A stretch of 13,595 nucleotides of DNA, taken from assembly GCA_029934265.1 (NCBI GenBank), contig JAOZMN010000047.1, forward strand, positions 1 through 13,595, read 5' to 3'. This DNA is from Bacteroidales bacterium. GTDB lineage: Bacteria; Bacteroidota; Bacteroidia; Bacteroidales; JAADGE01. Both the position numbers and the translations under genes were made by a program. Of this stretch, positions 1 to 7,943 are shown one piece after another. The notes below the pieces were generated by a model, which saw only the letters and a list, made by a program, of their open reading frames with translations, did not search any database and was not told where the DNA came from. Positions within the stretch are counted from its first letter, which is position 1; each line of letters opens with the position of its first letter.

Positions 1-37
1 ACGTATTTATAATATATTCAAAATTTCAAAATTTCAA

Positions 38-619
38 ATGAATATCGCAATTTTTGCATCAGGTTCGGGAACGAACGCACAAAATATAGCGGAATATTTT
101 TCCGAAAACGATAAGGTTTCAGTAAAGCTGATACTTTCTAACAATAAAAATGCTTATGTTTTAGAACGAGCCGAAAAACTCGGTATAAAGTCCGTTATTT
201 TTAATCGTGAAGAATTTTATAAGACAAACAATGTCCTTAAAACATTGCAAGATAATAATATAGATATTATTGTACTTGCCGGTTTTTTATGGCTGATTCC
301 GGATAGTCTGTTGAAAAAATATCCACAAAAAATTGTTAATATACACCCGGCTTTACTTCCCAAGTACGGAGGAAAGGGAATGTACGGAATGAAAGTTCAT
401 CAAGCTGTAAAGCAAGCCGGCGAAAAAGAAACCGGCATTACAATTCATTATGTAAACGAAAAATATGATGAAGGTAAAATGATTTTTCAAGAAAAATTTA
501 CGGTAGAAAAAAATGATACACCGGAAACAATCGCTCAAAAAATTCATAAACTTGAATACGAGTATTTTCCTAAAGTGATAGAAAAATTAATTTACGGCAA
601 TCAGACCCTAAGGGTTTGA
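38..619 (+). CDS. purN: Phosphoribosylglycinamide formyltransferase (GART), PurN
   Basis: This is a cytosolic enzyme of de novo purine synthesis that transfers the formyl group of 10-formyltetrahydrofolate to glycinamide ribonucleotide. The 193-residue protein has the usual PurN length and signatures. The N-terminal FASGSGTN phosphate-binding loop is at residues 6-13, AGFLWLIP is at 81-88, and NIHPALLPKYGG is at 101-112. ETGITIHYVNEKYDEG at 131-146 leads into the catalytic loop. By family analogy the catalytic triad is N101, H103 and D144, and all three are present. The ATG at 38 is the only start that gives the standard MxIAIFASGSG opening. Bases 18-36 just upstream hold a short AT-rich tandem repeat of CAAAATTT. 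The gene faces the minus-strand hydrolase gene convergently, and its 3' end is built into a terminator hairpin. It appears intact and unrelated in function to the defence locus further right. Confidence 0.96.
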   Translation: MNIAIFASGSGTNAQNIAEYFSENDKVSVKLILSNNKNAYVLERAEKLGIKSVIFNREEFYKTNNVLKTLQDNNIDIIVLAGFLWLIPDSLLKKYPQKIVNIHPALLPKYGGKGMYGMKVHQAVKQAGEKETGITIHYVNEKYDEGKMIFQEKFTVEKNDTPETIAQKIHKLEYEYFPKVIEKLIYGNQTLRV

Positions 620-641
620 AGTAAACGATTAGGGTCTTTTT
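603..641 (+). terminator. Intrinsic terminator overlapping the purN stop codon
   Basis: AGACCCTAA (603-611) is perfectly complementary to TTAGGGTCT (629-637), with a 17-nt loop and a T run at 637-641. The left arm lies inside the last purN codons and the TGA stop (617-619) lies in the loop, so the terminator is partly coding. On the minus strand the hairpin is not followed by a T run, so it probably acts only on purN transcription. Confidence 0.7.
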
Positions 642-649
642 ATACCGAA

Positions 650-1501
650 CTAATAAGTATTTTCAATAAATTCTTTCAGTGTAATTTTTTTATCCGGTCT
701 TATACCTTTTTCTGTTTCTTTAAGAGTGCAACATTCGTTGTAAATATCGTGTTCAAAAAATAGAGTTACATTATTTTTGATTGCATAATCGAAAAAGCGT
801 TCTTTGTCATCAAGAGTTATTAAAGGTTTTGTGTCATATCCCATAATGTAAGGCATTGGAATATGGACAGTTGCCGGCAGTAAATCGGCACAAAAAGCAA
901 TTTTTCGACCTTCAAAATTCATAACAGGAATAATTTGTCCTTCCGTATGTCCGTTAAAAATTAGAAATTCGATACCCTCAATATGCTTACCTTCATTTTC
1001 GATAAGATTTAATTGTCCGTTTTCTTCAATAGCAGTAAAATTTTCTTTCAAAAAAGATGCTTTTTCTCTGCGGTTAGGATTATTGGAAAGTTCCCATTGC
1101 GATTTTGTTATATGGTATTTTGCATTTTTGAAAGTAGTGTAAAGTTCGCCGGTTTCACTTTTAGAAACAGCACCGCCTACATGGTCGAAATGCAAATGCG
1201 TAAGAATTACATCTGTAATGTCATCGTTACTATAGCCTGCTTCTTTTATTGAATTTTCGAGAGTAAAATTGCCGTTTGGTTTGTAATGCGAAAAGAATTT
1301 GTCGCTTTGTTTTGTTCCCATTCCGGTGTCGATAAGTACTATGTTTTTTCCTGTGTCGATAAGCAAACATCGCATTGCCCAGTTGCACAAATTATTTTCG
1401 TCTTCCGGATATACTTTGTTCCATATCACTTTCGGCACGACACCAAACATTGCCCCTCCGTCCAATTTCAAATTTCCGGTTTCTATTTTAAAAAGTTTCA
1501 T
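650..1501 (-). CDS. Metallo-beta-lactamase-fold hydrolase (lactonase/AttM-like)
   Basis: This is a 283-residue protein of the metallo-beta-lactamase superfamily, in the cytosolic hydrolase branch that includes quorum-quenching lactonases. The metal-binding signature THLHFDHVGG is at residues 101-110 (H102, H104, D106, H107). Further ligands are H185 in GHTEG, D206 in FCADLLP and H251 near the C-terminus, so a two-metal site looks complete. The N-terminal GAMFGVVPK at 16-24 and LIDTG at 56-60 are typical of this branch. There is no signal peptide, so a cytosolic location is expected. The gene lies about 55 bp downstream of the acyl-CoA synthetase fusion on the same strand and may be co-transcribed with it. 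A thioester or lactone substrate is possible in that context, but the substrate cannot be read from the sequence. The fold assignment is firm and the reaction is not. Confidence 0.87.
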   Translation of the reverse strand: MKLFKIETGNLKLDGGAMFGVVPKVIWNKVYPEDENNLCNWAMRCLLIDTGKNIVLIDTGMGTKQSDKFFSHYKPNGNFTLENSIKEAGYSNDDITDVILTHLHFDHVGGAVSKSETGELYTTFKNAKYHITKSQWELSNNPNRREKASFLKENFTAIEENGQLNLIENEGKHIEGIEFLIFNGHTEGQIIPVMNFEGRKIAFCADLLPATVHIPMPYIMGYDTKPLITLDDKERFFDYAIKNNVTLFFEHDIYNECCTLKETEKGIRPDKKITLKEFIENTY

Positions 1502-1558
1502 AAATTTATTATTTTCATTATTAATTGTAATTCACTCACTGTTAGTGTGTTCGTTGTA

Positions 1559-4500
1559 TTAAAGTTCTTTTACGAGAGCACCCCATTTTTTGTCTATTTT
1601 AAAATTATGTTTCATATAATAATTTCCGAAAAGAAAGTGAGCTTTAATAAATTTCACACCTTTTGCGGTCATTCTTATAAAGAAGTCGTCTATCATAAAA
1701 GTACCGATTCCTCTGCCGTGCAGTGGTGATGTAACTGCCGTGCCGTCGAGAAGGACGATATTATTATCGAGCATTTTATAACACAGACCGCCGATAACTC
1801 TTTCGTTTGCGTCTGTAACCACAAAATGCTTATCTATTTTGGATATTTTTTTGGGATAATTTTCTTGAAAAAACAATTTGTATAATTCGCCGACTTCACT
1901 TGGCTCTTGTGGCTCTCTCATTATGTATTCCACATCTTTTTTATCTTTGAGTACCGAACGCACGACAACGTGTTCGTCCTTTTTTTCGCCGACTTTTATA
2001 ATTTCAACTTTTTGTTTTTCGGAAATATCCGGGAATACCATTTTTCCGAATATGGCTCTTCCTGTTTTTCCTTCCAAAGTTTCCTGCAAATCGGAAAGTT
2101 CTATAAGTTGTATTGGAATTGTGTGTATGTCGTCTTGCATTGTTTGCAAAAGAATGTCGAATGCTTTTTTTACTTTCTGCGGACAGCTTTTAAAATATGT
2201 TTCTCTGTAAAATTTATATCTTACAATTTCCGGAAATTGCTTTAATTTATATAATTCGGATAATTCTGAAATAGTTTGTTGTTTTGCCGTTGCGTCTGCT
2301 ACCGGATTTTTTCGTATCCAATCTGAATATCTGTCGATGGCATTAAAAAGTGCCAATGGTAAATATATTGTTTTTCCGAAATTTTTCAGATAATTTTTCA
2401 GATGTTTATATAAATTGGTTTCGTGTTTATTAAGTTTTTTGTTTGCTTTTAATTCATTTTTTAATTTAGTTAGGATTTTTATTGTTTTTTCATCGCCGAG
2501 AGCTTCCGAGCAGGCATGGAATATCCAACTTCTGTGTAGATGTTTTTCTAATTGCGGATAATGAGCTTCTGTTTTGAAATAAAAATTTTGCAACATATCT
2601 TTAAAAAACGGAATAATTTTTTCAGTTTCTTTATATCCGGCAAGGGAAATTATTTTTGCCGATTCAGCAAAATCACTTTCCGGCACTACAACATTTGTCG
2701 GCGAAATATATCCCGGAACGGTTTTATAATTAAAATAATTCCACGCTTTATAGAAGGAAACCATTGATTTTATAAAAATTCGTCTCCAGATATTCGGGTC
2801 GTCTATAAGTCCGGTTGTGGTTTGCAGTTCTGCGAGCGAGCGGATTTTTTCCCAAGCGGAAAGCTCGCTTAAATATCCTGCGGAAAAAATATTATTTTCA
2901 ATGTCAATACAGCCGAAACGTCCCAGTACCGGTGCGATGTACGGATATTGAGCAAGTGCCAAGTGATGTATTATTGTTTCTTTACCTTTCGGGGTGCTTA
3001 TTCTTTCATCGATTGAGATATGCAAATCAAAATGTTTGCCTTGCTTTGTGTTTATGCTCATTCTGAATAGCATAGAGTTCGTATAACTTCTTATTTTGGA
3101 AATCCAAATTCCGAAATCGGGAATATCTTCCAAATCAAAATTTTCTTCATCAAAAACAATAAAAATCGAGCGTTTCAAGAAATTATTACAACATAATTTT
3201 TCTTTTATGGTTATACGAAGTTTGTTTGATATTCCTTCATCAAAAAATAACAATCTATTAACGTCATCACGGCTTTGCGGACTTTTTTTGTTTAAATTTT
3301 TCTCAAATTCTTCTTTAAGTTCATCGAAACAATCTTCTGCTTTTGCTGAAAGTTTCGGTGCTTCTTTGAGCATCATCCAACTTGCAAATTCCGAACGAAT
3401 GGAGCTGTAATATTTCGGATATTTTTTTCCCAAATCTAAAAACAAATTAAAAATTGTTTCAAATTGTTTGATAACAACAGGTGTCGCAGGCCATTTTAAA
3501 GTTTCTCGATATACGTGCATACTTCTTCGCAGTGCGTCTAATCGGAAACGTTCTATATTTGTTTTTGAAATTAAATGTATTGTAGAATTATCCATAAATA
3601 CTTTGCCGGAATTTATAAAATCGGGTAATATTTTGGAAAAATCAATATCTATATCATTTGAAATCAGTATTTTATATGCTTCAAAACGTATTTGTTTGTT
3701 TTTGTGCCAAGCAAGTGCAGAAAGTCGTTTGCAAACAATATCGAGAAAATTTTTGCCGTATTCCGTAATTTGCAGTTCTATTTGTTGCAAATTTTGGAGT
3801 GCAGATTGGTCTTCGGAGTGCAGAATAATTGATAGTTGTTCGTTCAAAAATATCAATTCCGCATCGTTTATTTTTTGCGGGTGCTTTATTTTGTCCGGTT
3901 TATAAATATTTCGTTTTTTCGGCAGAGAAATATTTGATTTAAAATTCATTAGAGGTAAATCGAAGCTTGCTTTACATGGTGAAAATTCAATCAGTTGCGG
4001 ATTTGCTGTCCAAAGTTTAGCTTGCCTTACGAGCCTTCCGAGGTCTATATTGTTGTCGGTCAGCGTATATTCGAGGTCGCCTATTGTGTATGAATTTTGG
4101 TTTTTGCCTTTTTCTATTCGTAAATTCAGCTTGTTTACTTTATTTTTAATTCCGTTTTCGGTAATGCAAATATCTGTTTCGAGTATTCCTATATCTCTGA
4201 AAAACCAGCGAGGGATAATTATGTTAAAATTGTCTTTTCGGAGTATTATTTTATTTGTGATATATAATTTTTCGATAAATTTGCTGTAATTTTTTCTTAT
4301 TTCGTTTCGTTTGTACGAACCTTTTGCGGTCAGTTCGTTTTTTTCTTCCGAGAAATCTCTGTCGAGAATATTGAAATTTATAATTCTTTCATAAGGGGCT
4401 AAATCTTTGTTGGCACTCATTATTATTTGATGAAAATATTGTTCGAGATTGTTTTTTTCGCTTATTGATTTTACGACATTATCGGTTTTGTCCGGTACTA

Positions 4501-6154
4501 TTAATAATACGTTATAAGGTTTTCCGTCTCCGACCAGAAATGCTTTTTTTATTCCCGGTACACCGGCGAATTTTTTTTCTATCATGCCCGGTGCTACGGT
4601 TTGTCCTTTGTTATTTTTATATATGTCTTTTACTCTGTCAATTATTTGGTGATGTCCGCCCTTATGTATTTCAAAAATATCGCCGGTTTCAATAATATGT
4701 TCTTCTTTGTCGGGATATTCAATATTTTGTTCCGGATTTGCATTGTCGAGATATTTTGCGATGTAATGTCCTTTAATACAAAGCTCGCCTGTTTCTTTCA
4801 GAAAAGTTTTTACGCCCGGAAGTGCTATTCCGGTAGAGTCCTCGATATATTCGCCGGGCAATGTCATTGTTATGCCTCCGGTAGCTTCTGTCATTCCGAA
4901 ACCACTGCACAAATCAACCCCTTGTCGTTCAAAAAAGCGAAATATTTTAGGGTCAAGATAGCCGGCGGCTGAAAGTCCCCATTTTAGTTTTTTTCCTATA
5001 ATTTTTCGGACTGTTTTATTGATTTCTTCCGGCGAATCAATATCTTTTATTTCTTTCATACATTTTTCGTACAACTGTACCCAACGTATCGGAACGCTTA
5101 TAAAAACGGAAGGATTTACTTTCGGGAAAAGTTTCAATAAAGTTGCAGAAGAGGTATTTCCTGCAAAAATATAAGTTGCACTCCAATAAATAGAGCCTGT
5201 CATTTCGAGAAATCTTCCGAAAGTGTGAAATAAAGGCAAAAAGCACAATAATACTTCGGAATTTCCAACTTTCGGAACTGCCGATCCTCTTGCAAATCGT
5301 TTACTGACAATGTTATATATAGAAAAAGATACACCTTTGGGTTTTCCGGTACTGCCGGAAGTAAACATCGTAGTTGCTACTTGTTTTATGCTTTTTCTTT
5401 TTCGAGATTTTAATATTTCGGATATTGATTTTCGGCTTAATTTTTTACTTTCTTCTTTCAGATTAAGAATGTTTTTATCTCCGGATATATTTCTGTTTGT
5501 TACAATAAATTTAACGTTACGACCGGATTTTTTGGCGGCTTGTTTTGCCGTTCTTAAACGTTCTTTGCTGTCGGTTATAAGAAAATCTATTTTTAATTCA
5601 TCGAAAATATATGCAAGTATATCGCTTGAAAAATGAATATTCAGCGGTGTATCGAAAATATCGAAACATAAGCAGGCTAAATCGACAGAAGCTGCATCGA
5701 CACTATTGCTCATGAAAATTGCAACTCTCGGATTTTCTTTTTTCAGACTGTAAATAAATGCCGCAATTTCTTGCAAACCGGAATAAACTTGTTGATAAGT
5801 CCAGCGAATTGTATTTGTTCCGGACATATCCTGAAAAAGTACTTTATTCGGGTGTTCGGCTACTCTTTGTTCTAACATATTCAGCAAACCGTATTCTGTT
5901 TTTTGTATAATTTTAAATGCAAGTTCCGACCATCTTAACCGGTTCTCTCTTGTTTCCAAGCTTTGTAAAAAATTACTTTTACTCGATATGTCCAAAAAAT
6001 CTTGTAGTAATTTATTGTCTGTACATTCGGTAATAATTTTTTCTGCATTTTCGATTAAGTCTATGCACAATTTTTTGCTGTATTTTATTGATTTATAATT
6101 TTGAATAAAGTTTTGTATCATGTTTAAGTTTTGAAAACCGTTTATTTTTTTCAT
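1559..6154 (-). CDS. Multidomain acyl-CoA synthetase (AMP-binding) with C-terminal GNAT acetyltransferase
   Basis: This is a 1531-residue fusion counted from the ATG at 6154; an in-frame TTG at 6160 is an alternative start. Residues ~85-620 are an ANL-superfamily adenylation domain of the long-chain acyl-CoA synthetase type. It has the P-loop TTMFTSGSTGKPKG at 261-274, GFGMTEATGG at 418-427, ETGDIF at 489-494, the hinge DRVKDIY from 506, and LTAKGSYKR at 608-616. It would activate a fatty or other carboxylic acid to acyl-AMP and then acyl-CoA. The middle ~750 residues are mostly helical and unassigned; PGYISPTNVVV near 1180 weakly recalls a kinase-like nucleotide loop. The last ~130 residues look like a GNAT acetyltransferase, with VVTDANERVIGG and the acetyl-CoA loop GRGIG at 1480-1484. 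The gene starts 11 bp after the LRR gene, so it is likely in the same operon. Domain calls are sound, but substrate and acetylation target are unknown. Confidence 0.85.
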   Translation of the reverse strand: MKKINGFQNLNMIQNFIQNYKSIKYSKKLCIDLIENAEKIITECTDNKLLQDFLDISSKSNFLQSLETRENRLRWSELAFKIIQKTEYGLLNMLEQRVAEHPNKVLFQDMSGTNTIRWTYQQVYSGLQEIAAFIYSLKKENPRVAIFMSNSVDAASVDLACLCFDIFDTPLNIHFSSDILAYIFDELKIDFLITDSKERLRTAKQAAKKSGRNVKFIVTNRNISGDKNILNLKEESKKLSRKSISEILKSRKRKSIKQVATTMFTSGSTGKPKGVSFSIYNIVSKRFARGSAVPKVGNSEVLLCFLPLFHTFGRFLEMTGSIYWSATYIFAGNTSSATLLKLFPKVNPSVFISVPIRWVQLYEKCMKEIKDIDSPEEINKTVRKIIGKKLKWGLSAAGYLDPKIFRFFERQGVDLCSGFGMTEATGGITMTLPGEYIEDSTGIALPGVKTFLKETGELCIKGHYIAKYLDNANPEQNIEYPDKEEHIIETGDIFEIHKGGHHQIIDRVKDIYKNNKGQTVAPGMIEKKFAGVPGIKKAFLVGDGKPYNVLLIVPDKTDNVVKSISEKNNLEQYFHQIIMSANKDLAPYERIINFNILDRDFSEEKNELTAKGSYKRNEIRKNYSKFIEKLYITNKIILRKDNFNIIIPRWFFRDIGILETDICITENGIKNKVNKLNLRIEKGKNQNSYTIGDLEYTLTDNNIDLGRLVRQAKLWTANPQLIEFSPCKASFDLPLMNFKSNISLPKKRNIYKPDKIKHPQKINDAELIFLNEQLSIILHSEDQSALQNLQQIELQITEYGKNFLDIVCKRLSALAWHKNKQIRFEAYKILISNDIDIDFSKILPDFINSGKVFMDNSTIHLISKTNIERFRLDALRRSMHVYRETLKWPATPVVIKQFETIFNLFLDLGKKYPKYYSSIRSEFASWMMLKEAPKLSAKAEDCFDELKEEFEKNLNKKSPQSRDDVNRLLFFDEGISNKLRITIKEKLCCNNFLKRSIFIVFDEENFDLEDIPDFGIWISKIRSYTNSMLFRMSINTKQGKHFDLHISIDERISTPKGKETIIHHLALAQYPYIAPVLGRFGCIDIENNIFSAGYLSELSAWEKIRSLAELQTTTGLIDDPNIWRRIFIKSMVSFYKAWNYFNYKTVPGYISPTNVVVPESDFAESAKIISLAGYKETEKIIPFFKDMLQNFYFKTEAHYPQLEKHLHRSWIFHACSEALGDEKTIKILTKLKNELKANKKLNKHETNLYKHLKNYLKNFGKTIYLPLALFNAIDRYSDWIRKNPVADATAKQQTISELSELYKLKQFPEIVRYKFYRETYFKSCPQKVKKAFDILLQTMQDDIHTIPIQLIELSDLQETLEGKTGRAIFGKMVFPDISEKQKVEIIKVGEKKDEHVVVRSVLKDKKDVEYIMREPQEPSEVGELYKLFFQENYPKKISKIDKHFVVTDANERVIGGLCYKMLDNNIVLLDGTAVTSPLHGRGIGTFMIDDFFIRMTAKGVKFIKAHFLFGNYYMKHNFKIDKKWGALVKEL

Positions 6155-6165
6155 TGTCAAATTGC

Positions 6166-7215
6166 TTAGTATTTTTTCACGGTATTCAATTCTGCGGGGA
6201 GCATATAAATTTCGTTACCGCTTAGTCCTATACTTTTCAGATTTTTTAATTTTGTAAATTCCGCCGGTATAGATGAAAGTTTGTTATTGTATAAATTAAG
6301 GTCTTCCAGATGGGACAGTTGTCCTATTTCTTTGGGGACTTCTTTGAGTTTATTGTTGTCTAACACTAAGGTTTTTAATTCTTTAAGTTTGCCGATTTCG
6401 ACAGGTAAAGTTTCAAGAAGGTTGTTTGACAGTATTAGATTTATCAACTTTATTTGTTTTCCGATTTGAGGAGGCAATTTATTTATTTTGTTATTAGACA
6501 GACTTAAATTTGTCAAATTTGTTAATTTTGTGATGTTTACAGGAAATTCAGGAAGTAAATTATCATCAAGAAAAAGTTCTTTGAGCTTGCTTAAATGCTC
6601 AATATTATCCGGCAGTGAATTTAATTTGTTTCCTGCAAGATACAGCTCTTCTAAGTTGGACAATGAACCTATCGAGGTAGGTATTTGTGTAATTTCATTA
6701 TAAGAAGCATCTAATATTTTCAAATTTAGCATTCCTTCCAAACCGTCCGGTAGTTTTTTTAGTTTATTTTCGGAAAGAAATAAATGTTCAAGACTTGACA
6801 GCCCTGTTAAGGAAGCGGGAAGTTCTTTAATGTTGTTCTTCCGCAAGGAAAGTATTCTCAGATATTCCAAATTATTTATTTCATCAGGAATTTGCTCAAT
6901 TTTATTTTCATCAAGAACTATAACTGTCAGATTTTTAAGTAATCCTATTTCTTTGGGAATTTTATTGATTTCTCCGGCAAAAAGGTATAAACTTTGTAAA
7001 TTTTTCAGTTTTTTAATTTCTTTCGGAATTTTGAAAGCTGCACGAATTTCCAATCTGTAAACGCTGTCCGGTTCTTTGAATGCTTTTTCAAAAGAAGTAT
7101 AAATTTTCTTTTTTTTCAGTTGTTCTTTGTCTATAGGTTGTGTTTTCAGTGTTTCGAGATTTATGAAAAGAAACACAATGATACATGAAATTAAAAATAC
7201 CGGTTTTGTAGTCAT
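6166..7215 (-). CDS. Secreted leucine-rich-repeat protein (12 x 23-residue LRRs)
   Basis: This 349-residue protein has an N-terminal hydrophobic segment (about residues 5-20, VFLISCIIVFLFI) that looks like a signal peptide or membrane anchor. A short charged stretch follows, then twelve consecutive leucine-rich repeats of exactly 23 residues from about residue 70 to the end. The consensus is LxxLxxLxLxxNxLxxLPxxIGx, the common bacterial and ROCO/SDS22-like type. There is no catalytic domain, C-terminal sorting domain or LPXTG motif. Such proteins usually mediate protein-protein contacts at the cell envelope. It is probably the first gene of a minus-strand cluster, 11 bp before the acyl-CoA synthetase fusion. 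The ATG at 7215 is chosen because it directly precedes the signal-like segment. Partner and function are unknown. Confidence 0.88.
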   Translation of the reverse strand: MTTKPVFLISCIIVFLFINLETLKTQPIDKEQLKKKKIYTSFEKAFKEPDSVYRLEIRAAFKIPKEIKKLKNLQSLYLFAGEINKIPKEIGLLKNLTVIVLDENKIEQIPDEINNLEYLRILSLRKNNIKELPASLTGLSSLEHLFLSENKLKKLPDGLEGMLNLKILDASYNEITQIPTSIGSLSNLEELYLAGNKLNSLPDNIEHLSKLKELFLDDNLLPEFPVNITKLTNLTNLSLSNNKINKLPPQIGKQIKLINLILSNNLLETLPVEIGKLKELKTLVLDNNKLKEVPKEIGQLSHLEDLNLYNNKLSSIPAEFTKLKNLKSIGLSGNEIYMLPAELNTVKKY

Positions 7216-7358
7216 AATATTTTTGTTCTGAATTATTTTGTAAATGTAAAAAGAATATTTTAAAATATATAAAGTGTTATGAATAAAACGTCCAAAATAT
7301 ATTTTTAAATATAAAATTGATTATATTTTTGATGAAAGCAGGATATTTATATAATATT

Positions 7359-7390
7359 ATTTTTTTTTTATAAAACTAAGTTTACCTTTG
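7359..7390 (+). promoter_or_regulatory. Putative Bacteroidota-type promoter of tRNA-fMet
   Basis: TACCTTTG at 7383-7390 matches the TAnnTTTG -7 element of the Bacteroidota primary sigma factor. About 20 nt upstream is only a T-rich tract (from ~7360) in place of a clear TTTG -33 box. Transcription would begin near 7397, about 35 nt before the tRNA. This is a motif match only. Confidence 0.45.
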
Positions 7391-7432
7391 CAACCGCAAA
7401 AGCAAGAAATATACCAAATATTAAAAATATAT

Positions 7433-7508
<76 letters not shown>

Positions 7509-7510
7509 TA

Positions 7511-7547
7511 ACAGGCTATTAATCATTTGATTAATAGCCTGTTTTTT
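7511..7547 (+). terminator. Intrinsic terminator of tRNA-fMet
   Basis: A perfect 15-bp stem is formed by 7511-7525 and 7528-7542 around a 2-nt centre, followed by six T at 7542-7547. It starts two bases after the tRNA CCA end. It should end the tRNA transcript and insulate it from the downstream locus. Confidence 0.88.
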
Positions 7548-7552
7548 GTTAT

Positions 7553-7571
7553 AGGGGACAAATAAGGGGAC
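7553..7571. repeat. Paired AGGGGAC direct repeats beside the tRNA; possible attachment-site remnant
   Basis: AGGGGAC occurs at 7553-7559 and again at 7565-7571, 12 bp apart. These are the most G-rich bases in an AT-rich surrounding. They fall between the tRNA terminator and a primase remnant, where the end of a tRNA-targeted integrative element would lie. No integrase gene and no second copy at the right side of the locus were seen, so the attachment-site reading is only an inference. Confidence 0.3.
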
Positions 7572-7578
7572 GGTTTTA

Positions 7579-7889
7579 TTAGTGAATTAAAATAAATTCG
7601 TTAAAATCTTTACATTTAGGATACAGTTTTTTAGATACATTCATTACTTTATTATGTAGTTTTCTGTAAAAATCTACTGTTTTCAGTCCTGATGTGTCAT
7701 TATCCAAGTACAAAAATAGATTTTCATACTTTTTTATTATTTCGCTTGTTTCCTGTGCGTTTGCTGTGGAATTTAAGATAATACAGTCATTTCTATGGCA
7801 TTTAGTTTTAAAAAACGTAAGGGCTGTAAAAAAACATCAAAGCCTTCAAAATTATTTAGACAGGTTTTCCTTTCTGTTATTTTGTTCAA
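7579..7889 (-). pseudogene. Truncated, frameshifted Toprim-domain primase remnant
   Basis: On the minus strand, translation from about 7889 gives a stretch ending in NNFEGFDVF, with the conserved EG of a Toprim domain (Glu codon at 7845-7847). A one-base frameshift at a run of seven A/T (7828-7834) is needed to continue. The next frame reads FFTALTFF, then CIILNSTANAQE, LFLYLDNDTSG and KCKDFNEFI, ending at the TAA at 7579-7581. EG...LNS...YLDNDTSG...DFNEF is the order found in the C-terminal Toprim half of mobile-element primases (CHC2/Toprim proteins) in Bacteroidota. The N-terminal zinc finger and most of the protein are missing, and a stop codon precedes the fragment. It is too short and broken to function. 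Its upstream edge lies about 55 bp from the cas13b start, so the defence locus seems to have been placed into, or left beside, a decayed mobile element. Confidence 0.7.
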
Positions 7890-7910
7890 CTATATAAAAA
7901 AACTATATTG
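7881..7910 (+). promoter_or_regulatory. Putative promoter of the cas13b-ATPase/PIN operon
   Basis: TTTG at 7881-7884 and TATATTG at 7904-7910 are separated by 19 nt. They resemble the Bacteroidota -33 (TTTG) and -7 (TAnnTTTG) elements, the latter one T short. Transcription would begin near 7917, leaving a leader of roughly 25 nt before the ATG at 7944. In AT-rich DNA this match could be chance. Confidence 0.38.
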
Positions 7911-7943
7911 CAAGCAAATCTATCAACCTAAATTTAACAAAAC

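Noticed and set aside
1013..5636. Numerous plus-strand reading frames of 70-150 codons
   Set aside because: They lie opposite the hydrolase and acyl-CoA synthetase genes and show no protein-like composition.
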